DNA of 64,000 nucleotides from Furfurilactobacillus milii (GTDB lineage: Bacteria; Bacillota; Bacilli; Lactobacillales; Lactobacillaceae). Below, piece by piece: positions 29,801 through 35,798 of this stretch. Position 1 is the first letter of the stretch. Every line of letters begins with the position of its first letter. A program made the position numbers and the translations under genes. Under the pieces are notes generated by a model. That model saw only the letters and a program-made list of their open reading frames with translations. It was not told the origin of the DNA and searched no databases. The DNA lies in NCBI RefSeq assembly GCF_021654115.1, contig NZ_JAIWJF010000001.1:517234-581233 (forward strand), written 5' to 3'.

Positions 29801-30583
29801 GATCCAAAGGACTACTACGACAACACGACTTCTGCCGGATCTGGTTCGACAGGCACGACTAACGGGTCTGATGGTTCGAATGGCACCAACGGCTCAAACG
29901 GTACTAACGGAACTAACGGTTCAAATGGCACAGCTGGCACTAACGGTACCAACGGATCGAACGGAGCTAATGGTACTAATGGTACAGCTGGCACTAACGG
30001 CCTCAATGGGTCAAACGGCACCAATGGCACAGCCGGAGCTAACGGCACCAACGGATTGAATGGTACTAATGGCACAAGTGGTAGCAACGGAGCCAACGGT
30101 ACTAATGGAGTCGCCGGAGCTAATGGACTCAACGGTACAACTGGTACTAACGGCATCAATGGTACTAACGGAACTAACGGTGCATCGGGCGTCAATGGTG
30201 TTCAAACTAACGGTTCCAGTGCTGCTCAACAACCTAGTGAAACGGTGGCACCAGCTACTCAGAAAGCTACTGCAGCCACAACTCAGCCAGCTATCGCTCA
30301 ACCATTGGCAAACGCAACTGCTAAGTTAGAACCTGAAACTAAGACGACAACGCTCGCGGCTCCAACTGCTAAGAAGGATGCGCAAGTATCTACCAAAGCA
30401 GACGGAAATGTTCCTGAGAACAAAGCAACTGCTGCCGCTAACACATTACCGGATACCAACGAATCATCTGCTGGTGTTATGGGATTGCTTGGTGTGGCAA
30501 CGTTAGCCGCCGGTTCAGCAATGCTGCTTGGCAAACGTCGCAAGCACGAAGTTGATAATTCAGACACTGATGAACAAAAGTAG
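20894..30583 (+). CDS. Giant Ser/Thr/Ala-rich adhesin 2 with KxYKxGKxW signal, G-X-N tract and LPDTN anchor
   Basis: 3,229 residues, complete. The ATG at 20894 follows AGGGGGG; a GTG/TTG-type extension upstream is not credible because MSRKNEE aligns with adhesin 1. Order: KMYKAGKQW (residues 20-28), hydrophobic stretch and probable cleavage after AKA (51); S/T/A-rich stalk (21050-21700); FIVAR-like modules (21880-23390); beta-rich domain (23400-24140); Ig-like module (24150-24880); FIVAR-like (to 25300); Ala-rich coil (25300-26130); DGS repeats (26130-28780); two ~130-residue modules ending in YYDHT and YYDNT (to 29830); 38 uninterrupted G-X-Y triplets (29864-30205); LPDTNE (30446-30463), helix and KRRKHE. 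Same domain order as adhesin 1, so the two arose by duplication. Probably O-glycosylated on Ser/Thr and wall-linked. Confidence 0.9.
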   Translation: MSRKNEEIADTITSTKEHYKMYKAGKQWLFAGITVFTFGGLLAGGEQAAKADATSSNGSATADPQTDATKQTNAPLEFSTSVTQTNATASAAPASVAPASVAASQSSVKTSTASAQTTNSQASTAPSSVAGKTQTAQTSTAPTSVTSQASEAQTSTTSTASQVKDVQTSTSPASVASATKDAQASTAPASATSVAKDTQTSTASASVSSQTKTDQTTSQAKNTTTSTAAASTTSQTSGTAQTSTVPASAATNTSTVTSQTSAASTAPTKQVTTLPDNATSQQVADAKSAALAAFAETGTPQEITQKDAAVSSDATTSADVTSAATTSTAANQAWTDYSKVLAAAQAEKSADYTNASYSLLQTALANANGMTQSAAKTALKSAQQQIQAAIDSLIPNLGAGGQGQLQNTISADQTKYANTTASEYTTAAWKTYTDALSAANAGLSDSATTANTFSVLYKKLTDATAGLELNKSSVLFTQLGNVMSSAATKLNNSGSYTVASIQNLQTAQNAAQRILAASAAQDIQTATQNLQTALEALIPSGSLSSLQNVLNTTSVTYNANQTADATKTNYAYAAYTKSSWDTFASAYVYAKAVMNNGAATPDQISISSYTLQQAYQNLLTTKATNLLLSDAIAGGDQLLEEGSGSAYGSQSTQSLKDAISAAQTLLASDGTPLATSTPDQLNQATNVIQSAINGLTTATNSAWNNLNKYIQTADTLSAGDYTADTFATLTGALSKAKGALYDDSTAASLQSDADSLRDALWAATPANKTISTAKMALSAAVKKAQSAVTSESNYSVDTYQTFAIALAVAEKLLDSASMDNTAMQKASDNLVFYQNNLVAPFKASGGSYNGSVNNISTTGALGVPGRGFDTVSIVNGSTITFGGSTNFVGVNVAPSFTSTWTLPISLAPFFKTTNWQKYVNLAYVLKSSISSLGTGTNVLQDGLNPDNKEPLTTALANGDFILRVSYNTFGQPVLTLVSKNLSAISALPSVQYYFTLDIGTWSNETNQYLPRITGDQTLNDVTYRTVINGLTGAVSLGPASSKNLENAFATISDSSITPNTPQSNYSTSAAAGPATLINQTQKLVPQFVATDNLTSAVVQGTNTITGKVTLDTSTDMPGDIYQVVFTDTTTGATTTANINKSDGTFVASFGNTVGTTTTGLNINTGDQITAQIQRVNTINGYVSQGTLGYASASVPAAQTPYVYVNPNDIKVGSSTISGTISSLISTITKSSEAAASITMNKPSSDDLNVYTVSVTVYNPDGSVNAQTTTQVAKDGTWTTQVGTPLTAGKYVEATAHVSVGIISGNNEVQPTGVQLTNLNTNVSDPIYVEANKDALNTAIATADTVSQQQGSYPHTTDVQWSTLAGALSDAKTVTADKTATQTTVNETLKKLDAAMTAITLSKSGLEDAIKAAPLAGNASKYTPTSWSNLQTALDQAHAVDQNSGATADQITSATNALLDATSALQFVTAATTTNNAASDATSMAANANSDATLATSGATASKDAASAASLAASAANDLASKGSDASDNLLTAAVKATQAQELAAQAAANAMRAANEAKAASLSASAAQSAATAANTTESKAIAQTATSAAQEATRNAATAQAAAAEAANAAQAVQAGYLAAKANAATAAVSAAASTASAQTSAATSAIAAGNQSAASAALSAASAALSDAKTKASAADTATKAAASAASDVQSAANVAGAPANAQSNAIAASEAAAKAAANLKAANDSATAASTGYDTAKTAYTTMTPSTGGTTGSTGTTGTDANGNKVTTTLNSDGSTTAVTTDKDGKTISTVKTNADGSSSTTTPNSDGSSTTVNKDKAGKVVTSATTTPNSDGSSTTVVTDAAGKTVSTTTTGSDGSTTTVIPNSDGSTTTTQRDPQGKLVSETKKNADGTSVTTTPNSDGSSTSVNKDASGKVISTTTTDPFGNTATTTPMSDGSSQTVFKDPSGKTLSTVTKDANGKVTSTVVPTSDGGTVTTTPTSDGGSVVVTKNANGDTLSTVTKDANGNIVSKATTDPNGNKVTATTGSDGSTTTTTVDPAGKTISTTIKDPAGNTTTTAAGSDGSTTITAKDPQGTVVSTTVKKPDGSSTVTTPASDGSTTVVTKDATGKVTATTVTGKDGSSTTTTPNSDGTDTVVKKDASGKVISTTTTGGNSGNTGSTTTGSDGSTTTTLPNGDTTTTVKNSDGSTTATTKDPSGKVISTTQTAKDGSKVVTETGSDGTVTTTNIDASGKTTSTSVKKPTGETTTTTVGSDGSTVIVTTDPSGKTISTVDKDANGNVTSKVTTNPTTGEVTTVTPTSDGGTKTQITDSKGNVISTVTKDPFGNTSTTTPNSDGSSTTVNKDPNGKLISTVDTTTSGATKTTTPTANGGSQTVTKDPNGNVTSTDVKNPNGSTVETTPTSDGGSQTVTKDPTGKVTSTTTTDPKGNTSTTTPTSDGGTQTVTKDPNGNTTSTTVKDPSGNVSVTMPTDGGGTKTVTTDPTGHETSTTTKDPYGNTSTTTPTSDGGTTTVTKDPNGNTTSTTVKDPSGNTTTTTPTSGGGTETVNKDPHGNTTSTVQTGSDGSSITTTPNSDGTSQVVTKDPSGKVTNTETTGTPAADSQTTQNSDGTSTTVTKDPKTGTVTTTTKGVNGNITDIATKNSDGTSTDKQFNDDGSYTIVDKDASGNVTGATVADRNGGKVALVKNSDGTTTATTTDPTGKVTGTATIPAKGGTVTVGGKTATVGSDGTMTVGGPAADSINTNVDPRGAVTLSRTLVDATGVSVDPKNYYDHTSAAGSGSTGSTGTTGSDGNTGSTGTTGSTGTTGSDGSTGSTGTTPEPTVTHNSDGSTTTTTTDASGKVIDVVTKKPDGSSTEVKTTPAGTVTINRDPENKVTGSTISNPSGTNVTFAKNPDGTTTATATDATGKVVGTQVFPAAGGTATLNGQAVTVDPDGSVTVAGPNKGDIATTVDPTGQVKLFRSLVDARETTVDPKDYYDNTTSAGSGSTGTTNGSDGSNGTNGSNGTNGTNGSNGTAGTNGTNGSNGANGTNGTAGTNGLNGSNGTNGTAGANGTNGLNGTNGTSGSNGANGTNGVAGANGLNGTTGTNGINGTNGTNGASGVNGVQTNGSSAAQQPSETVAPATQKATAATTQPAIAQPLANATAKLEPETKTTTLAAPTAKKDAQVSTKADGNVPENKATAAANTLPDTNESSAGVMGLLGVATLAAGSAMLLGKRRKHEVDNSDTDEQK
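29864..30205 (+). repeat. Collagen-like tract of 38 G-X-Y triplets, mostly G-X-Asn
   Basis: Translation in the adhesin frame gives Gly at every third residue for 114 residues without a break. The third position is Asn in 29 of 38 triplets; the second is mostly Thr or Ser. No Pro is present, unlike classical collagen-like proteins. It directly precedes the wall-anchor linker. Confidence 0.9.
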
Positions 30584-30602
30584 TAAGTGAACGTGCATTT
30601 AA

Positions 30603-30678
30603 GATGACGGAAAGCAATTTGGCTTCCCGCCATCTATTGAGGAGATTTTCGAGTAAAGTCTCTTGAATAGATGACGGC
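30603..30678 (+). ncRNA. Conserved RNA structure between adhesin 2 and its companion gene (copy 2)
   Basis: Stem 1: GATG, CGG and AAGC (30603-30615) pair with GCTT, CCG and CATC (30622-30634). Stem 2: CATCTATT, AGGAGA and TTT (30631-30649) pair with AAA, TCTCTT and AATAGATG (30655-30673), with GCC/GGC outside. CATC is shared, so the stems exclude each other, as in copy 1. Changes from GGGG/CCCC to GGAG/CTCT keep the pairing. It starts just after the adhesin stop codon. Confidence 0.65.
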
Positions 30679-30810
30679 AAGTCAAAATGTTCAAACGTCA
30701 ATGTAGTGACATCGTTAACGTCTACTAAGGCGTTTGATGCGAAAAAGCGAATGGCTTTACGAGAACGTTTGAATCGTACTTTTCATCAAGCGAGTTGGGG
30801 GAGATAGCTT

Positions 30811-32757
30811 ATGAAACTATTTGGACATGGTAAAAAGGTGACCGATTCAGCAGCACCAACAGCTGTCACATCGGAATCACCAAAGCAGCAAACACCGACT
30901 GCTCAAGCGGTCATTCATTCCGCAGCGACGGTTGAACCGACAGATGTCAAAAAGAATGAACATGCGTCAGCACCGGCTCCTGTCGCTAATGAGGACGCGT
31001 ATCAAAAGTTAACCACTAAGCGTGAGCAACTTGAAAAACATGTTAATCAGTTAAACCAACAGTATGGGGATGCACGTAATGAACTGCGCTCTCAACTACT
31101 GACCGAAAAAGATTATCTGCGTGCACAATCGCGAATGGTCAATCACGATTATGACAAACTGGCAAAGCAGCGTGATGCTGACTTTGAAGTCTTTTCGCAG
31201 CTACAGGATCACCGTAATAAAGTTGCGGCTAAGCAACAGCGGTTGGTTGCGTCACTGAACGTTACCAAGCAAAAGTTTGCAGAACAATCAACGATTCTAG
31301 CTAAGATGAAGGCCCAGTCAGCACAAATCACTAAACAACGTGAGCAGTTAGATAAACAAGAACATAAATTGCTGGATGAGCTTGGTCAGCAAGGTAATTT
31401 GAATTCCTTAATGGAAGAAATTGATGCTAAACGCAAGCAAATTTCAGATATTAATGTGCACGATCACGAACTTGAACAAGCTGAAAATGGCATTAATCAA
31501 GACATTGTTAAGCAAGAAAAGGCCGTTTCTGTCCTGAATAAGCAAGTTGCAATCCAAGAACAGGCCAACAACAAGGACGATGAAACTGCTGATTTGCAAA
31601 AGCAACTGGCCGAAATTGATAAAAAGGTAAGCCAGCAACAGGAAAAATTAACTGCAGATGATGACAAGTTAAAGGCAGTGAAGCAGGAAAAGGCTAGCTT
31701 AGGCGAACAGTTTCAACAGTTGACTGACTTGATGAAGTTTTATTTCAGTTCAACGAAGCTCATTGACAATTTTCAGTTTGATCCGGCGCGGCATTATGTT
31801 TTCTATTCCAACACGTTGATTCCACTCAGTCAGCTTAGTGATCAAAACGGATTGGAGATTATCGACCAATTGTTTGATAAAACCGATGCTCATTTCGATC
31901 TGTTGACGACTGACTTTAATCGGGAACTGAGTGAAATTTGGGATGACTATCAAAGTTCAGGTGTCTTACATCATGCAGGTCACGTTATTAACCCATACTT
32001 AGATTTTCAGCGTGATGCTGGCCGGCAACAGCATGCGGATGTCGCATTACCGCTGGATCAAGGTCAGGATTGGCACGTAAATGCTGGTACCGAGGAACAG
32101 CCCGAAATGATTCGCTCGGCTAGTGGCAAACAGAGCGTTACCTTGAAATACCGCGCTGACAGATCACTGGAAAGTGTAAGATACTTCCAAAATGACCAAC
32201 TGTTCAAGATGGCGATTTATGACCAGCAGAATGTCTTGGTAGCGACTCAGTACGTCGACCCACGAGATGCTAAACACGCGGCCTCGGAAATTTACTATCG
32301 TCCTGATCACAGTGTCGCTTTGGAAAAAGTCTTTTTTGAAGACCATGTCGTTGTCCAAACGACGGATGCTGGTAAAACTGTGGAACGGACGTTTGAAACT
32401 GAAGATGATTATTATGAATGGTGGATTAAGGCACATGCCCTTACACGACCAGAAGATGCGCTGATTATTGATACCGAAACACCATACTTTGAACAGTTGT
32501 TGAACGATGATGACCGTCGCTTTGAACTGATTCCGCTGATCACCGACGTTGATAACAAGGCGTTAATCGATCAGATTGTTGCGGATGATTCACCAGTTAA
32601 CAATATTATTGTCAGTGATGAGGCCGTTCATCAAGTTATTCTGAAGCAGTTGAAGCGCGACATGCATATTATGGTTTTGGATCCGGCTGGCGTAACAAAT
32701 GAAAAAGCGAAGGCAGCGACCATCAAAACAAGAATTTACATTCCTAAGGTTAGCTAG
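30811..32757 (+). CDS. Adhesin-2 companion: coiled-coil plus Gtf-chaperone-like protein
   Basis: 648 residues, paralogue of the protein at 18341. It shares the MKLFG start, the central coiled coil (about 65-310), the FYFSSTKLIDNFQFDPARHYVFYSNTL block, a beta-meander (SVRYFQNDQLFKMAIYD, EIYYRPDHSVALEKVFF), the half Rossmann part (ADDSPVNNIIVSDE) and the end KTRIYIPKV. The N-terminal ~60 residues and the coil have diverged most, while the C-terminal third is strongly conserved. This fits a variable partner-binding coil on a constant core. No signal or membrane segment. The ribosome site GGGGGAG precedes ATG 30811. It lies 227 bases after adhesin 2, with the RNA element between them, so it is probably on the same transcript. 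Function is inferred from position and the Gtf-like meander only. Confidence 0.7.
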   Translation: MKLFGHGKKVTDSAAPTAVTSESPKQQTPTAQAVIHSAATVEPTDVKKNEHASAPAPVANEDAYQKLTTKREQLEKHVNQLNQQYGDARNELRSQLLTEKDYLRAQSRMVNHDYDKLAKQRDADFEVFSQLQDHRNKVAAKQQRLVASLNVTKQKFAEQSTILAKMKAQSAQITKQREQLDKQEHKLLDELGQQGNLNSLMEEIDAKRKQISDINVHDHELEQAENGINQDIVKQEKAVSVLNKQVAIQEQANNKDDETADLQKQLAEIDKKVSQQQEKLTADDDKLKAVKQEKASLGEQFQQLTDLMKFYFSSTKLIDNFQFDPARHYVFYSNTLIPLSQLSDQNGLEIIDQLFDKTDAHFDLLTTDFNRELSEIWDDYQSSGVLHHAGHVINPYLDFQRDAGRQQHADVALPLDQGQDWHVNAGTEEQPEMIRSASGKQSVTLKYRADRSLESVRYFQNDQLFKMAIYDQQNVLVATQYVDPRDAKHAASEIYYRPDHSVALEKVFFEDHVVVQTTDAGKTVERTFETEDDYYEWWIKAHALTRPEDALIIDTETPYFEQLLNDDDRRFELIPLITDVDNKALIDQIVADDSPVNNIIVSDEAVHQVILKQLKRDMHIMVLDPAGVTNEKAKAATIKTRIYIPKVS

Positions 32758-32830
32758 TTGCTGATTGAATTAGTTAATCCGGGCGGTTTCACCCGTTCAA
32801 ATGAGGCCGCCTTAAATATCCCCTAATCGA

Positions 32831-32871
32831 TTCGCGTTTAATGGGTCCCCCCACCCAGTAAACGCGAATTT
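32831..32871 (+). terminator. Hairpin, probable terminator after companion 2
   Basis: TTCGCGTTTA (32831-32840) pairs with TAAACGCGAA (32859-32868), and TGGGT with ACCCA inside around a C-rich loop; TTTG follows. A second GC-rich stem (GGCGG/CCGCC) lies just before it. The T tail is short, so efficiency is uncertain. Confidence 0.55.
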
Positions 32872-32891
32872 GTATTTAAGAGCACGAAACT

Positions 32892-33104
32892 TTGACTTAA
32901 ACAATACTATTAATGATAGAGTCCGCTTACGGTTGCTAACATTGAGACAATGCCGTGGGACCGGTTCGAGCCTTCTGGGGATCGAAGTCTTTCACCTCGC
33001 AGTGGAACCTCGTGAACCCCCGTGTCTCCACGACCGTCCGTGTTGTAAATTCGAGAAAAACGTTCGAATTAACAACACTTTCACGGCTTAGTCTCAATGT
33101 TAGC
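32892..33104 (+). ncRNA. Structured RNA candidate enclosed by a 23-base inverted repeat, with its own promoter
   Basis: GCTAACATTGAGAC-AAT-GCCGTG (32935-32957) pairs with CACGGC-TTA-GTCTCAATGTTAGC (33082-33104): 14 and 6 perfect pairs around a 3x3 loop. Inside are further stems: TTCGA/TCGAA with GAC/GTC, GTGGA/TCCAC, and GTGTTGT...ACAACAC (33040-33078) with AATTCGA/TCGAATT inside. TTGACT (32892-32897), 16 bases, then TGATAG is a plausible promoter starting transcription near 32925. No ORF of note and no T-run after it. It could be a small RNA or the 5' leader of gtfA; I recognise no known family. Confidence 0.5.
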
Positions 33105-33449
33105 GCCCTCCAGCTGATGCCGCCTCAACTTGCCAATATTTGGGCTACGTTAAAAGGAACTGTTTATCGGAGTGGGAGTTAAAGACAGAATTTCGTGTTG
33201 ACGGCATTTAATATAGCGGCCTTGGCTATTTAGTGCCGTAGGACGACTTCTGAGATGTGCATTTCAGCCCAAAATTGAAGTAGAAGATTTCGAGTTTTAG
33301 AAGGCGATATCTGTCGCCACGGAACGGCGTCTTTAGGCAGTACAATGGGCAGAATATTCACCAAAACATAGGCGTTAGCGCTAACTCTAAGGAATGCGAA
33401 AGTGGTTAAATAAGAGTAGAGCAATTATCGAAAACGAGGGAGTGACAAG
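33105..33449 (+). promoter_or_regulatory. Upstream region of gtfA with hairpin and palindrome
   Basis: ACGGCA and ATAGC (33201-33217) pair with GCTAT and TGCCGT (33225-33239). GTTAGCGCTAAC (33374-33385) is a 12-base perfect palindrome, whose right half could also pair with GTTAGCGC at 33099-33106. The ribosome site CGAGGGAG precedes gtfA. No convincing gene is seen on either strand. Confidence 0.35.
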
Positions 33450-35012
33450 ATGATTTATTTCGTTGATTTTTCAATGCCGGAAAAGAAATCTGGGATTGAA
33501 CATGCCGAGTTAAAACGGTTGTCGTTATTTCGCGATCATGGAATGGCGGCACGTTTGTTGACACGTGATTATAGTCCACGCTTGCACTGGAACCTTAATG
33601 AAGCTCAGGTTAGTGATGCAGAAAGCATGAATATGTTTGACTACTTCCAAGGTGCTCTCGCAGCCGCGTCACAACCGTTGACGATGAACGATTTACGTTT
33701 TCCTGCTAACCATGAAGGATTGGATATTCAATGGCATGAGGACGAAGGCCGTTTTTATGTTCTCCAAAATGGTCAGCTATATCGGCGTGTCACCTTATTT
33801 TCCGGTACACAGCAAGTTAGCAGCGTTCAGCTGTTTGATCGCTTCGGCAATTTGTACCGCATTGACCACTACGATTGTCGTGGCTTCAAAACGATGGAAC
33901 AATATTATTCACAAGACAATAGGGTTGATATGGAGCGGTATCTGCACTTAGATGGCTCGCCCGCAATCATCCGCTATTTAAAGAATGACGCAGGCGGTAA
34001 TGAAATTGACAGCCGTTATACACTGGTTGACTATCAAGGCCACGATTATGATTTCGATGGAATGAAAACGTTCCTCCGTTTTTACCTGGATGAAGTTGCT
34101 AAACATGATCCGCAGGTCAGCGTCTTCATTTCTGACCGCACGATGATCGACGATTGGTCCATCAGTCATATGACCGCCAAAGCGTATAAAGTCTTGCACT
34201 TACATAATTCACAAACGGTTGACGCCAATGATCCTGCCCACGCGGCACTGAACTACAATTATGCGTACGCTTTGCATAACCTTCAGGACTGGGACGCCAT
34301 CGTAACGGCAACCAAACAACAGGCACAGGATGTAAAAGACCGTTTTAAACCGACGATTCCAGTATTCACGATTCCAGTCGGCATTGTGCCAGCAGCGACA
34401 CTGTCGATCCCTCATGTACCAATGGCTGAACGGACACCAGGTAAAGTGATTGCCGTGGCGCGAATCGCTAATGAAAAACGGTTGGACGATTTAATCAAAG
34501 CAGTTCATCAGGCGCGTGAATCAGTTGATAACGTGACACTGGATATTTACGGCTATGAGAATTCTGAAGATAATTTTGCCGAACCGAAAAAGATTAAAAA
34601 GCTCATTAAAGATTTGGATATGGGCAACGTAGTGACATTGAAGGGCTATGTTCCTAATCTGACACCCGTGTATAATTCTGCACAGATATTTGGTTTGACT
34701 AGCCGAATGGAAGGCTTTGATTTAGCCTTACTAGAAGCTGTTTCTCATGGGGTGGTTGGCTTGGCCTACGATGTTAATTATGGACCGGCAGAGATTATCG
34801 AAAACGGTAAGAATGGTCGGCTAATTGATTTAGGTAATTGGCATCAGATGGCGGACCGGTTAGTTAAAATGCTCAAAAATCCTGTTCGTTTACAAGAGTA
34901 TAGTGACGCGGCTTACGCCAGTGCTAGTCGCTTTAGCGCCGAATCCGTTTGGAACGCTTGGGTTCAGTTACTTATTGATGCTAATTCTAAAGTTGCGGAC
35001 AAGGAGGGTTAG
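33450..35012 (+). CDS. gtfA: GtfA-type glycosyltransferase (GT4, adhesin O-glycosylation)
   Basis: 520 residues with the architecture of accessory-Sec GtfA/TarM-type enzymes. An N-terminal Rossmann part (IYFVDFSMPEKKSGIEHAE) is interrupted by a beta-meander (about 120-200, with VQLFDRFGNLYRIDHYDCRGF). The acceptor half with VLHLHNSQ follows, then a donor-binding half from about 320 with VARIANEKRLDDLI and the GT-B motif EGFDLALLE (E421 and E429, EX7E), then YGPAEII. Such enzymes transfer GlcNAc or a similar sugar from a UDP donor to Ser/Thr of SRR adhesins in the cytoplasm, usually together with GtfB. The related plantarum pair (TagE5/TagE6) glycosylates surface proteins. It overlaps no gene and is 3 bases from gtfB. 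The two adhesins upstream are the natural substrates. Confidence 0.85.
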   Translation: MIYFVDFSMPEKKSGIEHAELKRLSLFRDHGMAARLLTRDYSPRLHWNLNEAQVSDAESMNMFDYFQGALAAASQPLTMNDLRFPANHEGLDIQWHEDEGRFYVLQNGQLYRRVTLFSGTQQVSSVQLFDRFGNLYRIDHYDCRGFKTMEQYYSQDNRVDMERYLHLDGSPAIIRYLKNDAGGNEIDSRYTLVDYQGHDYDFDGMKTFLRFYLDEVAKHDPQVSVFISDRTMIDDWSISHMTAKAYKVLHLHNSQTVDANDPAHAALNYNYAYALHNLQDWDAIVTATKQQAQDVKDRFKPTIPVFTIPVGIVPAATLSIPHVPMAERTPGKVIAVARIANEKRLDDLIKAVHQARESVDNVTLDIYGYENSEDNFAEPKKIKKLIKDLDMGNVVTLKGYVPNLTPVYNSAQIFGLTSRMEGFDLALLEAVSHGVVGLAYDVNYGPAEIIENGKNGRLIDLGNWHQMADRLVKMLKNPVRLQEYSDAAYASASRFSAESVWNAWVQLLIDANSKVADKEG

Positions 35013-35015
35013 ACA

Positions 35016-35741
35016 ATGGATTTCTTATTGGATAATCGACTAATTAGTCAAGATAAAGATGTTGCGAAGGAAGCTGTGGACCAGTACAAACTCTTTTTGC
35101 CGAGCCATCCGGATGCTCAACTTTTGATTACGCAGTACACACCTGAACTGGCTCGGACTCTGGCGAAAGTAGAAATCAAACCTAACCGCGTGTTAAGCGT
35201 CTTCAATTTGCTGCAGCAGGCCGTTCACGTACCGCAAAAGAAGTTAACCAGTGAACAGTTAACCAAAATCCCACCACTTTATTCCGTTTTGCCAAACGGT
35301 AAAAATAAGGCCCGTGTTGAAGAAGTCGACGCGCCGTTAGCTCATATCAATTACTATCCTGAAAGTGGCGAACAAGTTGAAAGTGTAGAACACGTTGATC
35401 GAGTAGGAAATGTGACATCGATTGACACCTATGATTGCCGTGGCTTTCTATCCCGAACGCGAACTTTTCATCGCAACCATGCATTAGCTACAGAACAATA
35501 CTTCACAGCGGATGGCACCGAAGCGTGTTTGAACATTTTCATGAATAACGACCAAGGCCAGCTAACCAATACCGTTTGCCGCGTCATGAATTCGCGCGAC
35601 GAAATTTATGAATATGATAATTTGGACCAACTATTAGGGTTAACGTTAGACCGTTATGCGAAGGAACAGGATGGCGTTCGGATCTACACGAATGAAGCGC
35701 ATATTATTCCGACGGACATCACCATTTCACCAATTGGATAA
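35016..35741 (+). CDS. gtfB: Short GtfB-like glycosyltransferase partner (N-terminal half and beta-meander only)
   Basis: 241 residues, whereas GtfB/Gtf2 partners are usually about 430-450. It begins with FLLDNRLISQDKDVAKEAVDQYKLF, has a GtfA-like meander (VEHVDRVGNVTSIDTYDCRGFLSRTRTF, ATEQYFTADGTE) at about 120-190, and stops after VRIYTNEAHII, where the acceptor Rossmann half would continue. A terminator follows directly, so this looks like a settled short form, not a fresh break. Without the rest it cannot bind a sugar nucleotide and should act as a chaperone/acceptor-recognition subunit of GtfA. Strong AAGGAGGG three bases after gtfA: the two are translationally coupled. Confidence 0.75.
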   Translation: MDFLLDNRLISQDKDVAKEAVDQYKLFLPSHPDAQLLITQYTPELARTLAKVEIKPNRVLSVFNLLQQAVHVPQKKLTSEQLTKIPPLYSVLPNGKNKARVEEVDAPLAHINYYPESGEQVESVEHVDRVGNVTSIDTYDCRGFLSRTRTFHRNHALATEQYFTADGTEACLNIFMNNDQGQLTNTVCRVMNSRDEIYEYDNLDQLLGLTLDRYAKEQDGVRIYTNEAHIIPTDITISPIG

Positions 35742-35753
35742 ACCGATATTTGA

Positions 35754-35798
35754 GCGCAGACCGCACCAGTAGCATGGTGAGGGCTGTGCTTTGTTTTT
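35754..35798 (+). terminator. Terminator after gtfB
   Basis: GCGCAG, CC and CACC (from 35754) pair with GGTG, GG and CTGTGC (to 35789), then TTTGTTTTT. It closes the glycosylation island. Confidence 0.85.

Noticed and set aside
26119..30195. Minus-strand ORFs opposite adhesin 2, including a 404-residue one
   Set aside because: Same repeat-shadow effect; composition mirrors the plus-strand repeats.
8043..30583. CRISPR array or non-coding satellite in the repetitive DNA
   Set aside because: Repeats are coding, keep the frame, and have no constant repeat/unique spacer alternation.
32935..33104. Retron msr-msd (flanking inverted repeats) or tRNA (GGTTCGA string)
   Set aside because: No reverse transcriptase gene nearby, and no cloverleaf or acceptor stem can be drawn around GGTTCGA.
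33230..33424. 64-residue minus-strand ORF upstream of gtfA
   Set aside because: No ribosome site or recognisable features; it overlaps the hairpin at 33201-33239.
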